Shown here: piece by piece, positions 25,746-37,386 of the stretch | Position numbering within the stretch: the first letter of the stretch is position 1 | Layout of the letters: each line of letters starts with the position of its first letter | Source: Candidatus Ruthturnera sp. Tsphm01 | Lineage (GTDB): Bacteria; Pseudomonadota; Gammaproteobacteria; PS1; Pseudothioglobaceae | Assembly: GCA_030142985.1 (NCBI GenBank) | Contig: CP125320.1 | Coordinates: 439,639 to 503,638, forward strand | DNA length: 64,000 bases | Direction: 5' to 3' | The notes under the pieces: generated by a model | Told to the model about the DNA's origin: nothing | The model's input: the letters and a program-made list of their open reading frames with translations, nothing else | The model's database searches: none | Program-made: the position numbers and the translations under genes

Positions 25746-26075
25746 ATGGACGTAATGGACAGGATTCAACAACAAGTAGACAGTGCAGCAGTTGTGCTTT
25801 ATATGAAAGGTACGCCACAATTTCCACAATGTGGTTTTTCTGCCAAAGCAGCACAAACACTCGCTTCAACAGGTATTGAATTTGCCTATATTAATATTTT
25901 TGAAGACCAAGAAGTCTTTCAGAGTTTGCCTGCATTTGCAGATTGGCCAACATTCCCTCAAATTTATTTCAACTCAGAGTTAGTGGGTGGTGGCGATATT
26001 ATTGTTGAAATGGCTGAGACGGGCACTTTAAAAAGTGAAATGGAAAAGGCCACTGAAAAATTCAGCAACAAGTAG
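25746..26075 (+). CDS. grxD: Monothiol glutaredoxin Grx4 type
   Basis: 109 aa. Active site CGFS at residues 29-32, with KGTPQFPQCGFS and WPTFPQIYFNSELVGGGDI. Monothiol CGFS glutaredoxins bind a glutathione-ligated [2Fe-2S] cluster and deliver Fe-S clusters or sense iron, rather than act as general disulfide reductants. AAAGGAG ribosome binding site 7-8 bp before the ATG. Confidence 0.95.
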   Translation: MDVMDRIQQQVDSAAVVLYMKGTPQFPQCGFSAKAAQTLASTGIEFAYINIFEDQEVFQSLPAFADWPTFPQIYFNSELVGGGDIIVEMAETGTLKSEMEKATEKFSNK

Positions 26076-26310
26076 TGTTTTGGTTTAATAAAGTATGACA
26101 TAGGTGGAAATAACAGAATTTTTAAGAGAAAATAAGTTTTTAGAGAGATAGGTGTTGTTTTCAATTACACATTCAACTCCAAAATGTATCACTCAAGTAA
26201 AAAATAAAGCATAGTAAAGTTCGTTAGTTAAAAGCACGTAAATATTTTAACTAAGCAACTTTGCAAGGAAAATATTAAGGTGCTTGGTTGAAAATAAGAT
26301 TGTATTTGTT

Positions 26311-26970
26311 TTACAATATTCTTAATTGATGACCTTGTTCTTTGAGCCAATTCTTGGCTTGATGATAGTTAGGCAAAATATATTCAACCAACTGCCAAAA
26401 CTCACTTTGATGGTGTTTGTGTTTGATATGGGCAAGCTCATGCACAATGACATAATCAATCACACTCATTGGTGCCATGATGAGTAGATAATTTAAGTTA
26501 ATATTGTTAACATGACTACAAGACCCCCATCGGGTTTTTTGCGCTTTAAGATACACCTTGTTGTAATTAAGTTGGTGTAAGTCGGCATAGTAATCAAGTC
26601 TAGGTAGAGCAATATTTCTGAATGCGTTTTTATACCACGCGTGAAAATGTGTTTCACCATCGCCACTTAAATGAAAACACCCCCCATCAAAATGTATTTG
26701 TGGTTTTTTCATGTGTATGAGTTTAAGTGGGTAGGTGCTACCTAAATACAAAAATACCTCGTCCTCATGATAATGCATTTTTCGTTTGGTGTTTTTAATT
26801 AGCGTTTGTTTTTTTTCAATCCAGTATTGCTTTTTATGGATAAAGTTTTCAATTTTTTTGACACTTAGCCTATTTGGTGCACGTACTAATAGTTCTGCAC
26901 TATCAGAAATTTGTAAACTTAGCGTTTTTCGCTTAGAACGAATGAGTTGATACTTCATGAGTTGAGCCAT
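26311..26970 (-). CDS. YgjP-type (DUF45) zinc metallopeptidase-like protein
   Basis: 219 aa. Zinc motif HELAHIKHKHHQSEFW, with KTRWGSCSHVNNINLNYLLI just before it, as in the YgjP/DUF45 family (a SprT-like, M48-related fold). Physiological substrate unknown. Start MAQLMKYQLIRSKRKTLSLQ; MKYQ is an alternative. It stands alone, divergent from the interrupted gene at 27078. Confidence 0.85.
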   Translation of the reverse strand: MAQLMKYQLIRSKRKTLSLQISDSAELLVRAPNRLSVKKIENFIHKKQYWIEKKQTLIKNTKRKMHYHEDEVFLYLGSTYPLKLIHMKKPQIHFDGGCFHLSGDGETHFHAWYKNAFRNIALPRLDYYADLHQLNYNKVYLKAQKTRWGSCSHVNNINLNYLLIMAPMSVIDYVIVHELAHIKHKHHQSEFWQLVEYILPNYHQAKNWLKEQGHQLRIL

Positions 26971-27217
26971 TTATTAATAGCGTTATTTTAATTTGTATAT
27001 GAGTGGGTAATGAGGTTTGATTTGACTTTAAAATAGAACACATAATTTTTTTTATCTAAAAGATAGTGGAGCAAACTATGGCAACAAATAATAAAAAGGC
27101 AGATAATGCTAATATACAAAATTATGAACCAATGAAACCAGAATATGGAGTATATGTTGATGGTGCAATTGTAATCCTCCCATTTTTAACCACTGCTAAA
27201 AATAGAATTTCCGTTGT

Positions 27218-28015
27218 TTAAATAGCCTCAAGTAGCTTTCTTGGTGGAATACCACCAATCGAACTATGAGGTCGTTCGTTATTATATACCCACATCCATT
27301 GTGTTGCTAACGATTGAGCGTGCTCAATCGAATCAAAAATATGCATATTCAACCATTCGTTTCTTGCTGTTCTGTTAAATCTTTCTATATAGGCATTTTG
27401 GGTTGGTTTGCCTGGTTGTATATACATAAGCTCAATATCCATTGCTTGTGCCCATTCTCTGAGTATATGAGATATATATTCTGGACCATTATCACATCTG
27501 ATGGCTTTGGGTTTGCTACGCCATTGAATAAGTTGCTCTAATGATTGAATCACTCGTTGTGCTGGTAATGAGTGGTCTATTTCAATGCTTAGACACTCTC
27601 TGTTGTAATCATCAATCACATTAAAGGTTCTAATTTTTCTACCTGTATTTAAAGAGTCTGACATAAAATCCATTGACCAAATTTGATTGATTGTCATTGG
27701 TACGCTTAAAGCTTGTGGCTTATCGCGTTTGATTCTTCTTCTAGGCTTAATCCTAAGATTGAGTTCTAGTTGCCTGTAAATACGATACACACGCTTGTGA
27801 TTCCACCTAAAACCTTTTATGTTACGTAAATACATAAAGCACAATCCAAATCCCCATTGCTTGTGTGTTGTGGTTAATCGCAATAACCAATCAGCAATTA
27901 GCTCATTCTCGGATGATAACTTTGGCTCGTACCGATAACATGTCTCGCTGATCTTAAAAGCCTGGCAAGCTAATCGTGCTGTTACTCTGTGTTTATTGAT
28001 ACTCTGCTTGACCAT
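27218..28015 (-). CDS. IS3-family transposase OrfB (group A, copy 2)
   Basis: 265 aa, identical in sequence to the copy 3 protein. DDE residues D116, D175 and E211. The A AAA AAG slip site is at 28048-28042 and the downstream stem-loop is conserved. Confidence 0.92.
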   Translation of the reverse strand: MVKQSINKHRVTARLACQAFKISETCYRYEPKLSSENELIADWLLRLTTTHKQWGFGLCFMYLRNIKGFRWNHKRVYRIYRQLELNLRIKPRRRIKRDKPQALSVPMTINQIWSMDFMSDSLNTGRKIRTFNVIDDYNRECLSIEIDHSLPAQRVIQSLEQLIQWRSKPKAIRCDNGPEYISHILREWAQAMDIELMYIQPGKPTQNAYIERFNRTARNEWLNMHIFDSIEHAQSLATQWMWVYNNERPHSSIGGIPPRKLLEAI

Positions 28016-28035
28016 CTTCTTACGTAAAGATGGTC

Positions 28036-28303
28036 TTAAAACTTTTTTGTTAATGCCTCTTGTACAATCATTGCCTTTAAGCGCTCATCGGCGTACATCT
28101 TCTTAAGCCTTGTATTCTCTGCTTCAAGTTCTTTAAGTCTAGTTATCATTGATGCATCCATGCCGCCATATTTAGCACGCCATTTATAAAAAGTGGCACT
28201 GCTCCATACTGTGCTCTCTGCATAGTTCAGATACTGGCGTACCTGCTTGTGCTTGATTAAGAATTTGCATGATTTGTGAATCTGATTTACGTGTTGTTTT
28301 CAT
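28036..28303 (-). pseudogene. IS3-family OrfA (group A, copy 2), frameshifted
   Basis: Same as copy 3 OrfA except for an extra C near 28203, which breaks the frame inside the helix-turn-helix (CREHSMSSATF region). The rest is near-identical, so the lesion is recent. Confidence 0.9.
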
Positions 28304-28630
28304 TTGAATCTCCTTATGTTTTGATTATAAGAAAATTCTACTTTTATTGGGTGTTAATTTTTGGGAGGATTACACAATGAGTATTAGTTTGCGTTCTGGC
28401 GTGGCTAAGATTGATTTTTATCAAGTATTTGGTATGATTGATAGTGAAGAAGGGCAGGAGCAAAAAGAGATGCGCAAAGTATATCAGCGCCTTGTAATAC
28501 CAGTTGCTGGTTTGTTTGAATTAAATGGCATTCTTGAAAAAGTACTTAAAGCAATTAAAGACAGCAATACAACTCAAAAACCAAGTGCCAACTAATCACA
28601 ATTTTTTTTAAATAATTGCCAGAGTTTGTA

Positions 28631-31600
28631 TTAACCAACCCAAGCTCTAGCGTTTTCAAACATTCTCATCCACGGGCTACGCTCATGCCAGTTTTTTGGA
28701 TGGTGTGAGTTTTGTACTGCTCTGAATACCCTTTCTGGATGTGGCATCATAATAGTGACTTGTCCAGATTTATTGGTAACACCTGCTGTGGCAAAATCTG
28801 AGCCATTTGGATTGTGTGGATAGTTTTGCGTTGGTTTACCATTATGGTCAACATATTGCATAATTGAATGGTTTTTATCTATTTGAGGTGCAAAGCTTGC
28901 ACGACCTTCGCCATGAGCAATAGCAATTGGCATGATTGAGTCTGCCATGTCTTTTAAGAAAATTGAGTTTGATTGTCCAATCTGAACTGAGGAAAAACGC
29001 GCTTCAAACTGCTCTGAAGTGTTACGATGAAAACTTGGCCAGTGTGATGAGCCAGGGATAATATCTGTTAAGTTAGACATCATTTGACAGCCATTACAAA
29101 CACCTAATGCAAAACTGTCTTTTCTGGCAAAAAAAGTTTCAAATTCATCCTTAGTGCGTTCGTTGTATAAAATAGAACTGGCCCAGCCACGCCCCGCACC
29201 AAGCACATCACCATAGGAAAAACCACCACAAGCCACCAAGCCTTTAAAATCAGCTAGGGAGATTTTGCCAGACAAAATATCATTCATGTGTACGTCAATG
29301 GCATCAAATTCAGCTTTGGTGAATGCAGCGCCCATTTCTATCTGCCCGTTAATGCCTTGTTCTCTTAGAATGGCAATTTTTGGTCTTGCTGAGCTTAGAA
29401 TGTAAGGTGCTGAAACTGATTCATTAATATCAAAACTAGGGTTAATCTTGATGCCTGAGGTGTTATAAGCTACGTTGTTAAATTCTTGCTCGGCGCAATT
29501 AGGATTATCTCTTAACTTGGCAATTTCAAATGAGGTGGTTGACCATAAGGATTGTAATTCAGCTCTTGGTTTGGCGTAAATAATTTTATTATTTGCAATT
29601 ATTTTAATTGTATCAGTGTGATTAATCGAGGCAATTTTGTGTGTGCAGTTTGACAATCCAGCGTGGTTTAAAGCATCAGCAACGGCTTGTTTATTTTGTT
29701 CTTTAACTTGAATAATACAACCTAACTCTTCATTAAATAAATCTTCAATGTCACCATTAGAAGTAATGTCTAAGCCACAATGTGAGGTAAATGCCATTTC
29801 CATTAAAGTGGTGATAACACCGCCATCACTCCTGTCATGATAAGCGCTAATTAGGCCATCTTTATTAAGTTGATTAATGACTGTAAAGAAGTTTTTAAAC
29901 ACAGAAGCGTTATCAAGATTGGGCGCATCTTTACCAACTTGGCTATAAACTTGAGCTAAACAAGAGCCACCCATTCTATTTTTTCCAAAGCCAAGATCAA
30001 TCAACAACAACTTGCTATCTTGGTTAGTTTCAAGTAGTGGTGTGAGTTGCAAGCGAACATCAGGGGTTTTAGAAAAAGCAGTAATGATGAGCGAAAGTGG
30101 GGCAGTGACTGATTTATTCTCGCTTTGTTCTTGCCATGAAGTTTTCATACTCATTGAGTCTTTACCTACAGGTACTGTCAAACCTAATTCTGGGCACAAA
30201 TCCATGCCCACAGCTTTAACAGCTGAGAATAATTTTGTGTCTTCATTTGTATGCCCACTGGCACTCATCCAGTTGGCACTTAAACTAATGTGGTGAATGT
30301 CTTCTATAAAGCCACCTAACATATTGGTCAACGCCTCACCAATCGTCATTCTGGCCGCAGATTCAGCATTACACAATGCTAAAGGTGTTTTTTCACCTAA
30401 AGACATAATTTCGCCTTGGTAGCCTGTGTAATCTGCTAATGATATGGCACAGTCAGCAACAGGCACTTGCCATGGCCCTACAAATTGGTCGCGTGCGACC
30501 AATCCAGTGACACTTCTATCACCAATAGTAATTAAGAAATTTTTACTGGCAATAGTTGGGAGTTGTAATAGTCTAGAAATAGCGTCATCAATAGTGATAT
30601 TACTAGTATCCAGTGCATTAAGATAATCACTTACTGAATGTGCATTAATACTGGTTTTTGGTGGATTGCCAAGCAGTATACTCATGGGCATATTAATGGG
30701 ATTGTTGTCAAATAACTCATCACTCAAGATAAGTACTTGCTCCTTGGTTGACTCGCCTAACACTGCAAAAGGCGCTCGCTCACGAGTACAAATATCTGTA
30801 AATATTTTAAGATTTTTTTCCTCAATCGCTAATACGTAGCGCTCTTGTGATTCATTGCACCAAATTTCAAGTGGTGACATTTTAAAATCATCATTGGGGA
30901 TAGCACGTAATTGGAATTGTCCGCCCATACCAGAATCATTCACTAATTCAGGTAGACCGTTAGATAAACCACCTGCACCAATATCGTGAATAGAAACAAT
31001 CGGGTTGTCTTTGCCCATATTGGCACAACTATCAATCACCTCTTGAGCGCGCCTTTGCATTTCAGGATTGGCACGTTGTACTGAAGCAAAATCTAAATCC
31101 TCACTTTGCTCGCCACTTTTAATGCTTGATGCTGCACTACCACCCAAGCCGATTAACATTGCTGGCCCACCTAAAACGATAATCTTACTGCTCACTGGAA
31201 TGTCACCTTTTTTAATGTGTTGTTCTTGAATGTGCCCCAAACCACCTGCCAACATAATCGGCTTGTGATAACCACGCACGTCGCCATTTGGCATTTTTTG
31301 CTCAAACGTTCTAAAGTATCCCAAGGTGTTTGGACGGCCAAATTCATTATTAAAACTAGCTGCCCCAATGGGTCCTTCAAGCATAATATCAAGTGCCGAT
31401 TTAATTTGATTAGGCTTGCCATAATCAACCTCCCAAGGTTGCTGGGCATTGTTAATATTTAAATTAGAAACACTAAATCCACACAAACCTACTTTAGGCT
31501 TAGATCCTTGACCTGTTGCACCCTCATCACGAATTTCCCCACCAGAGCCTGTAGCCGCCCCTGGGTGAGGCGCAATGGCAGTAGGGTGGTTGTGGGTTTC

Positions 31601-32464
31601 AACTTTCATTAAAATCGCTCGGTGCTCTTTTGAAGTGGTATATTTGCCCTTAGTGTCTGCATAAAAACGCTCACCCTGATAACCTTCCATCACCGCACAA
31701 TTGTCTGAATAAACACTCAATAGTCCTTCTGGATGCTGATGATAAGTATTGCGAATCATAGAAAATAGGCTTTTTGCTTGGCATTCACCATCAATCGTCC
31801 AATCAGCATTAAAGATTTTATGCCGACAATGTTCTGAGTTTGCTTGTGCAAACATCATCAATTCAATATCTGTAGGATTGCGCTTTAACTCGGTAAAACT
31901 ATCTACTAAATAGTCAATTTCCCCACTCGATAACGCCAAACCCAATTCTGTATTAGTACGTTCTAGCGCAGATTTTCCCTCAGTTAAAATATCAACATTT
32001 ACTAATGACTGAGGCTCAAAGTTGTCAAAAATTAAATGTGCATCATTAACTGATCCAAGTTCTGACTCAGTCATTTTGTCCATGATGCAAGATAGTGCCA
32101 GAGGTTTGTTAGTAATTTCACCATCAAAATGATAAACAATACCACGCTCAATTCGTTTAATTTTATCAATATCACACAAACATACAATATCAGTAGCTTT
32201 CGAAGACCATGGAGATATTGTTCCTAGCCTTGGTGTAACAATAACGGTTGATTTTGCATTATTGACAACTAGTTTGTTTGTATAAGATAATAATTTATTT
32301 AAATGATTAATTTGTTCATTATCAAGTGTATTGTGTAAATTTACAAAATGAATGAATTCAGCGCCCAAAAGTTTAAGGGTTGGTTGTATTTTAGATATCT
32401 TTAATTGTAAATCCTTAGTTTTAAAAACGCCAAGGGCGCTAATACCTCGATGAATATGAATCAT
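28631..32464 (-). CDS. purL: Phosphoribosylformylglycinamidine synthase, large single-chain form
   Basis: 1277 aa, near the E. coli length (1295). N-terminal linker domain, two AIR-synthase-like halves ([20 protein letters not shown] and [13 protein letters not shown] around residue 300), and a C-terminal glutamine amidotransferase with the Cys nucleophile in [15 protein letters not shown] and His in MPHPERVFR. It makes FGAM from FGAR, glutamine and ATP in de novo purine synthesis. The ATG overlaps the yebC stop by 4 bp, so it is co-transcribed with yebC. Confidence 0.97.
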   Translation of the reverse strand: MIHIHRGISALGVFKTKDLQLKISKIQPTLKLLGAEFIHFVNLHNTLDNEQINHLNKLLSYTNKLVVNNAKSTVIVTPRLGTISPWSSKATDIVCLCDIDKIKRIERGIVYHFDGEITNKPLALSCIMDKMTESELGSVNDAHLIFDNFEPQSLVNVDILTEGKSALERTNTELGLALSSGEIDYLVDSFTELKRNPTDIELMMFAQANSEHCRHKIFNADWTIDGECQAKSLFSMIRNTYHQHPEGLLSVYSDNCAVMEGYQGERFYADTKGKYTTSKEHRAILMKVETHNHPTAIAPHPGAATGSGGEIRDEGATGQGSKPKVGLCGFSVSNLNINNAQQPWEVDYGKPNQIKSALDIMLEGPIGAASFNNEFGRPNTLGYFRTFEQKMPNGDVRGYHKPIMLAGGLGHIQEQHIKKGDIPVSSKIIVLGGPAMLIGLGGSAASSIKSGEQSEDLDFASVQRANPEMQRRAQEVIDSCANMGKDNPIVSIHDIGAGGLSNGLPELVNDSGMGGQFQLRAIPNDDFKMSPLEIWCNESQERYVLAIEEKNLKIFTDICTRERAPFAVLGESTKEQVLILSDELFDNNPINMPMSILLGNPPKTSINAHSVSDYLNALDTSNITIDDAISRLLQLPTIASKNFLITIGDRSVTGLVARDQFVGPWQVPVADCAISLADYTGYQGEIMSLGEKTPLALCNAESAARMTIGEALTNMLGGFIEDIHHISLSANWMSASGHTNEDTKLFSAVKAVGMDLCPELGLTVPVGKDSMSMKTSWQEQSENKSVTAPLSLIITAFSKTPDVRLQLTPLLETNQDSKLLLIDLGFGKNRMGGSCLAQVYSQVGKDAPNLDNASVFKNFFTVINQLNKDGLISAYHDRSDGGVITTLMEMAFTSHCGLDITSNGDIEDLFNEELGCIIQVKEQNKQAVADALNHAGLSNCTHKIASINHTDTIKIIANNKIIYAKPRAELQSLWSTTSFEIAKLRDNPNCAEQEFNNVAYNTSGIKINPSFDINESVSAPYILSSARPKIAILREQGINGQIEMGAAFTKAEFDAIDVHMNDILSGKISLADFKGLVACGGFSYGDVLGAGRGWASSILYNERTKDEFETFFARKDSFALGVCNGCQMMSNLTDIIPGSSHWPSFHRNTSEQFEARFSSVQIGQSNSIFLKDMADSIMPIAIAHGEGRASFAPQIDKNHSIMQYVDHNGKPTQNYPHNPNGSDFATAGVTNKSGQVTIMMPHPERVFRAVQNSHHPKNWHERSPWMRMFENARAWVG

Positions 32465-33201
32465 AATTGCGCCATTACCTCATCAGAAATATCAGCATTA
32501 TGATACACCTCTTGAGTGTCATCTAAATATTCTAAGTGGTCAATCAGTTTCATGAATTTTTCTGCATCACCCAAATTAAGTTCAACGCGGTTGGCAGGCT
32601 CCATGGTTACTTCAGTGTGGCTTGGCTTAAGTTCTGCACTTGTGAATGCATCTTTAACTATGAAAAAATCCTCAGGTGTGGTGATCACATCAATAGAGCC
32701 ATCATCGTTGGTGATAATGTCTTGTGCGCCCGCATCAAGTGCGACCTCCATGATTTGGTCTTCATCACCAGTCTCAAAGCTAATAAAGCCTTGTTTGGTG
32801 AATAAATAAGACACTGAGCCATCTGTGCCTAAATTACCACCGTGTTTTGAAAAAGCGTGACGTACATCAGATACTGTGCGATTACGATTATCACTTAAAC
32901 AATCAACCATAATAGCAGTACCACCTAAGCCATAGCCTTCATAACGGATTTCTTCATAATTATCACCATCAAGATCGCCACTGCCACGTTTGACGGCATT
33001 TTCAATGGTGTCGCGCTTCATGTTTGCTGCCAAGGCTTTGTCAATTACCATCCTGAGAGAAGGGTTGTTTTCAATCACACTACCACCTGTTTTGGCAGCG
33101 ATGACAATTTCTTTAATCAACTTGGTGAATATTTTTCCACGCTTGGCATCTTGTGCACCTTTTCGGTGTTGAATATTGTGCCATTTGCTATGTCCTGCCA
33201 T
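32461..33201 (-). CDS. yebC: YebC/PmpR/TACO1 family protein
   Basis: 246 aa. Starts [20 protein letters not shown], the family signature. [20 protein letters not shown] and [19 protein letters not shown] are conserved. Members have been described as transcription regulators and, more recently, as ribosome-stalling-relief factors for proline-rich stretches. It is usually near ruvC; here it is first in a pair with purL. Confidence 0.94.
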   Translation of the reverse strand: MAGHSKWHNIQHRKGAQDAKRGKIFTKLIKEIVIAAKTGGSVIENNPSLRMVIDKALAANMKRDTIENAVKRGSGDLDGDNYEEIRYEGYGLGGTAIMVDCLSDNRNRTVSDVRHAFSKHGGNLGTDGSVSYLFTKQGFISFETGDEDQIMEVALDAGAQDIITNDDGSIDVITTPEDFFIVKDAFTSAELKPSHTEVTMEPANRVELNLGDAEKFMKLIDHLEYLDDTQEVYHNADISDEVMAQL

Positions 33202-33238
33202 AATGATGCTCCGTTAATATGGGTATAAATTTTACCTT

Positions 33239-34189
33239 TTATGCGGTAAAGTCAAGTAATTTTTGAATTGCATTTTTTGCTTTTTTGCGAATATCGGTAT
33301 TAATAAATATTTCGTTATTACCTGTTTGTAAAGTGCTTAAACAATTTTCCAGTGTGTTCATTGTCATCCACTCACAATGCGCACATGATTCACAATCTGC
33401 GCCTTCGCCCATGGTGGGGGCTTCTATTAGCTTTTTATTAGGTGCAACTTCATGCATTTTATGAAAAATACCATTATCGGTTGCTACGATAAAAGTAGTT
33501 TCAGGTCTGTTTTTAACTGCATCAATTAGTGCGGTGGTTGAGCCGATAACATCTGCTAAGTCTACGATAGATTGAGGGGATTCGGGATGAACTAAAACAG
33601 CAGCTTCAGGGCGTAATTTTTTCAAGGCTTTTAGCGCATCTACTTTAAAGCGTTCATGCACCACACAAGCACCTTGCCACAAGAGCATGTCAGCATTTGT
33701 TTGGGTTTGCACGTAGTGCCCTAAGTGCTTGTCAGGCGCCCACAAGATTCTTTTGCCGTTGTCTTTAAGGTACTTGACGACATTAAGCGCACTACCTGAG
33801 GTAACAACCCAATCAGCACGCGCTTTAACTTGTGCTGAGGTGTTTGCATAAACCACCACAGTTCTATCGGGATGTTGGTCACAAAATTCTGAAAATTGAT
33901 TAATGGGGCAATCTTCATCGAGCGAGCAAGTTGCATGGGTATCTAAGACTAATACTCTTTTTTCAGGCGAAAGGATTTTGGCAGTTTCTCCCATAAATTT
34001 AACCCCTGCAACAATAATAGTATCTACATCACAGTTTTGACCAAAGCGCGCCATTTCTAATGAGTCAGATACGATACCGCCTGTTGCTTCTGCTAAGGTT
34101 TGCAATTTAGCATCTACATAATAGTGTGCAACTAAAATGGCATTGTGAACTTTTAACGCTGTTTTAATTTGTTCTTGGGTTGACAGCAC
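33239..34189 (-). CDS. nadA: Quinolinate synthase A
   Basis: 316 aa. [4Fe-4S] ligand regions are seen: [21 protein letters not shown] and [13 protein letters not shown]. It condenses iminoaspartate with DHAP to quinolinate, the second step of de novo NAD synthesis. nadB and nadC are not in the window. NAD synthetase (61975-63855) is the last enzyme of the same route. It is 7 bp from aspS. Confidence 0.95.
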   Translation of the reverse strand: MLSTQEQIKTALKVHNAILVAHYYVDAKLQTLAEATGGIVSDSLEMARFGQNCDVDTIIVAGVKFMGETAKILSPEKRVLVLDTHATCSLDEDCPINQFSEFCDQHPDRTVVVYANTSAQVKARADWVVTSGSALNVVKYLKDNGKRILWAPDKHLGHYVQTQTNADMLLWQGACVVHERFKVDALKALKKLRPEAAVLVHPESPQSIVDLADVIGSTTALIDAVKNRPETTFIVATDNGIFHKMHEVAPNKKLIEAPTMGEGADCESCAHCEWMTMNTLENCLSTLQTGNNEIFINTDIRKKAKNAIQKLLDFTA

Positions 34190-34195
34190 GAATGA

Positions 34196-35947
34196 TTAGT
34201 CTTTTTCTGTCAGGCTAACCTTGACACTTAACTTGCGCAATAACTTTCTTGGTACACTAGCAGGTGCGTCGGTTAAAAGACAAGCGGCGGTTTGAGTTTT
34301 GGGAAAGGCAATCACATCACGAATAGAATTTGCACCTGTCATAATCATTACCAAGCGGTCAAGACCAAACGCCATGCCACCATGAGGTGGACAGCCATAT
34401 TCTAACGCATTCAGCAGAAAGCCAAATTTATCTTGCGCCTCTTGGTCGGAAATATCCAGCAGTTTTAGGACGGTTCTTTGCATGTCAACTTGATGAATGC
34501 GAATAGAGCCACCACCCACCTCAGAGCCATTAATGACCAAGTCATAAGCTTTGGATAGGGCAGTTGTGGCAGTTTTTTCTAAGGTTTTGGCATCAACATT
34601 AGGGGCGGTAAATGGGTGATGAATGGCATTTAACGAGCCGTTGTCATTAGTTTCAAACATCGGAAAATCAACCACCCACACGGCTGCCCATTGTGTATCA
34701 AATAAATCTAAATCTTTGGCAAGTTGTTCGCGTAGATTGCCCAAAGCTTCATTAACAATTTTGCTTTTATCAGCGCCAAAGAAAATAATATCCCCTGTTT
34801 TTGCAGCTGTCATTTCAATCACTTTTTTGGTTATTTCGTCGCCTAAGAATTTTAAAATAGGAGAGGCTGGACCAGCCTTATTAAGTTTGATATAGGCCAA
34901 GCCTTTTGCACCATAAATGCTAACGTATTTTGTGTATTTATCAATATTTTTACGACTAATACTAGCGCCACCTGGTACTTTTAAAGCAGCAACACGAGAG
35001 TCGCCATCGTTAGCAGGACCTGAAAATACTTTAAAATCAACACCTTGCATTAGTTTGTCCATGTTGACTATTTGCATTGAAATACGCATATCTGGGCGGT
35101 CTAGCCCGTATTTTTCCATGGCATTTGCATAAGTAATGGTGGGAAAATTATCACCCAAGTCAACGTTAATGACTGATTTAAACAAGCCTCGGGTCATTTT
35201 TTCCATCATTGCCATGATTTCATTTTCACTCATAAATGAAGTTTCAACATCGAGTTGGGTAAATTCAGGCTGGCGATCAGCACGTAAGTCTTCATCTCTA
35301 AAACATTTAACAATTTGATAATAATGCTCAAATCCTGACATCATTAAAAGTTGTTTGAATAATTGTGGTGATTGTGGCAAGGCAAAGAACTCACCTGGAT
35401 GAGTGCGCGAAGGCACTAAATAATCACGCGCACCTTCTGGGGTGGCTTTGGTTAAAAACGGGGTCTCGATATCTAAAAAATCATGTTCATCCATAAATTC
35501 ACGCATGTAACGAGTAACGCGAGAACGTAAACGTAAACGATTTTGCATGGCATCACTACGCAAGTCTAGATATCTATATCTAAGTCGCACTTCTTCTGAG
35601 GTGTCAGTTGCATCAATTTGGAATGGGGTGGGTTTGGAAGTGTTAAGAATTTCAATATTTTGTGCTTTAATTTCAATCTCGCCAGTGCTTAGTTTTGGAT
35701 TGGTCAAACCCTCGCCTCTAGCAATAACTACACCTGTAATTTTTAATACAAATTCGTTACGAATGGTTTCAGCCAAAGAGAAATCTGCATTGTCAGGATT
35801 AATAACCACTTGAGCAATACCGCGCTTGTCACGCATATCTAAAAAGATAACACCGCCATGATCACGCCTACGATTAACCCAGCCACAAATTTCTACTGTT
35901 TGGTCTATATTGTCTTTATTTAGCTCGCCACAATAATGTGTTCTCAT
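34196..35947 (-). CDS. aspS: Aspartyl-tRNA synthetase
   Basis: 583 aa, bacterial type. N-terminal OB-fold anticodon domain ([20 protein letters not shown]), class II motif 2 ([20 protein letters not shown]), GAD insertion domain about 280-420, and motif 3 [20 protein letters not shown]. It charges tRNA-Asp. The bacterial-type residues leave discriminating or non-discriminating activity open. It follows the DUF502 gene by 4 bp. Confidence 0.96.
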   Translation of the reverse strand: MRTHYCGELNKDNIDQTVEICGWVNRRRDHGGVIFLDMRDKRGIAQVVINPDNADFSLAETIRNEFVLKITGVVIARGEGLTNPKLSTGEIEIKAQNIEILNTSKPTPFQIDATDTSEEVRLRYRYLDLRSDAMQNRLRLRSRVTRYMREFMDEHDFLDIETPFLTKATPEGARDYLVPSRTHPGEFFALPQSPQLFKQLLMMSGFEHYYQIVKCFRDEDLRADRQPEFTQLDVETSFMSENEIMAMMEKMTRGLFKSVINVDLGDNFPTITYANAMEKYGLDRPDMRISMQIVNMDKLMQGVDFKVFSGPANDGDSRVAALKVPGGASISRKNIDKYTKYVSIYGAKGLAYIKLNKAGPASPILKFLGDEITKKVIEMTAAKTGDIIFFGADKSKIVNEALGNLREQLAKDLDLFDTQWAAVWVVDFPMFETNDNGSLNAIHHPFTAPNVDAKTLEKTATTALSKAYDLVINGSEVGGGSIRIHQVDMQRTVLKLLDISDQEAQDKFGFLLNALEYGCPPHGGMAFGLDRLVMIMTGANSIRDVIAFPKTQTAACLLTDAPASVPRKLLRKLSVKVSLTEKD

Positions 35948-35951
35948 AGTT

Positions 35952-36554
35952 TTATCCTTTTTGTGTTGGCGTTACCACGCCAGTAGAAATAATCAGTTTG
36001 AATGCTTCATCAACACTCATGTCAAGCTCAATCACATCCTCTTTTGCAAGCATAATAAAAAAACCAGAAGTGGGGTTGGGTGTGGTAGGTACGTAAATAT
36101 TAATAATTTCTTGTCCAATTTTTTTTGCCACTTCGCCATCATAGTTACCTGTTTGAAAGGCAATAGTCCACATGCCTTTACGCGGATATTCAACCAATAA
36201 TGCTTTTTTGAAACTTTCGCTAGAAGGGTTAAGTACAGTGTCTGAAAGCTGTTTTAGTGCGCTATAAATGCCTCTAAAGCCTGGAATTTTATTGAGTAGT
36301 TTTTCCCAAAGTTGGATTAACTTATGACCAATAAAATTATTAACCAAAGCGCCCGTTATCAACATGATTAAAATAACCCAAACAACGCCAGACCCAGGAA
36401 TAGTGTTGTCTAAATCAAATAAAGATTCTGGTAGGTATTGAGTGGGAACAATGTTATTAACCAATTCTAAAAAGAATTTAATAACAATAATACTCAGCCC
36501 TAAAGGTATCCAGAATAATAGACCAGAGATAAAATAATTTCGTAAGCGTTTCAA
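35952..36554 (-). CDS. DUF502 membrane protein
   Basis: 200 aa. N-terminus [20 protein letters not shown] with a helix, then a second helix [18 protein letters not shown]. Conserved DUF502 segments are [20 protein letters not shown] and [20 protein letters not shown]. Inner membrane protein of unknown function. It is commonly found next to aspS in proteobacteria, as here. Confidence 0.9.
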   Translation of the reverse strand: MKRLRNYFISGLLFWIPLGLSIIVIKFFLELVNNIVPTQYLPESLFDLDNTIPGSGVVWVILIMLITGALVNNFIGHKLIQLWEKLLNKIPGFRGIYSALKQLSDTVLNPSSESFKKALLVEYPRKGMWTIAFQTGNYDGEVAKKIGQEIINIYVPTTPNPTSGFFIMLAKEDVIELDMSVDEAFKLIISTGVVTPTQKG

Positions 36555-36609
36555 CAGTTTAAAATAATAACTATAAAAAGGCTATTTTAGCATAAGCATT
36601 GCACTATTT

Positions 36610-37386
36610 TTATACCGACTCTTCATCTCTGAGTGTTAAGATTTCACACCCATTTTGCGTGACTAAAATAGTGTGTTCCCATTGTGCAGAAAGCGTGTGG
36701 TCTTTTGTGGTTACTGTCCAGTTATCGACTTTGGAAGTGACAACTTCAAAACCGCCTAGATTAATCATAGGCTCAATTGTAAAAGTCATGCCTGCTTCAA
36801 GGATTGGGCTAATGTCTGATTTTCCATCATCATAATGAACCACTTGAGGTTCAGTGTGAAACTCAACTCCAATACCATGTCCACAATAATCACGCACCAC
36901 AGTGCAATTATTTTTATTCGCATGAGCACCAATTGCTTTGCCAATTTCACCCAAACGAACACCAGACTTTACCTGTTTAATGCCGATATATAAACATTCT
37001 TGTGCGATTTTACAAATGCGTTGCGCTTTGACACTAGATTTGCCAATGATGAACATTTTTGAAGTGTCGCCATGAAAACCATCTTTAATAATGGTGATAT
37101 CAATATTAACTATATCCCCTTTTTTAAGCTCTCTATCTCCAGGAATGCCGTGGCAAACCACATGGTTAATACTGGTGCAAATAGATTTTGGAAAACCATG
37201 ATAATTAAGCGGCGCAGCAATAGCACCTTGGTGATTAACAATGTAATCATGGCAAATTTTATCTAACTCGTCGGTACTAGTGCCAGCCTTAACACAAGTT
37301 GATATCATATCAATGACATCAGCTGCTAAGCGTCCAACCACGCGCATTTTTTCAATATCATCTTTTGATTTAATGGTTATTGACAT
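36610..37386 (-). CDS. map: Type I methionine aminopeptidase
   Basis: 258 aa. Metal ligands are recognisable: DIVNIDITIIKDGFHGDTS (two Asp), CGHGIGVEFHTEPQV (His), MTFTIEPMI (Glu) and QWEHTILVT (Glu). It removes N-terminal Met in the cytoplasm. The start overlaps the M48 peptidase stop by 1 bp. Confidence 0.96.
   Translation of the reverse strand: MSITIKSKDDIEKMRVVGRLAADVIDMISTCVKAGTSTDELDKICHDYIVNHQGAIAAPLNYHGFPKSICTSINHVVCHGIPGDRELKKGDIVNIDITIIKDGFHGDTSKMFIIGKSSVKAQRICKIAQECLYIGIKQVKSGVRLGEIGKAIGAHANKNNCTVVRDYCGHGIGVEFHTEPQVVHYDDGKSDISPILEAGMTFTIEPMINLGGFEVVTSKVDNWTVTTKDHTLSAQWEHTILVTQNGCEILTLRDEESV

Larger units (their letters stand above)
27170..28374 (-). mobile_element. IS3-family element, group A copy 2
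   Basis: 1205 bp between TGTAATCCTCCCA and its inverse, flanked by CAAT direct repeats. OrfB is intact. OrfA has a one-base insertion at about 28203 (CTCC for CTC), the reason the element is one base longer than copy 3. It can probably move only if another copy provides OrfA or OrfAB. Confidence 0.95.
27078..28595 (+). pseudogene. Small gene of unknown function split by IS3 group A copy 2
   Basis: The 5' part (27078-27169) encodes MATNNKKADNANIQNYEP and ends ...YVDGA. The 3' part (28379-28595) continues SISLRSGVAKIDFYQVFGMI and ends NTTQKPSAN. Removing the IS and one copy of the CAAT duplication (27166-27169, 28375-28378) restores one open frame of about 102 codons (DGA-MSISLRS). GTGGAGC precedes the ATG. 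The product is hydrophilic, with no Cys and no signal peptide. The family is not recognised; the pattern RLVIPVAGLFELNGILEKVL vaguely recalls DUF3467 proteins. Confidence 0.8.
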
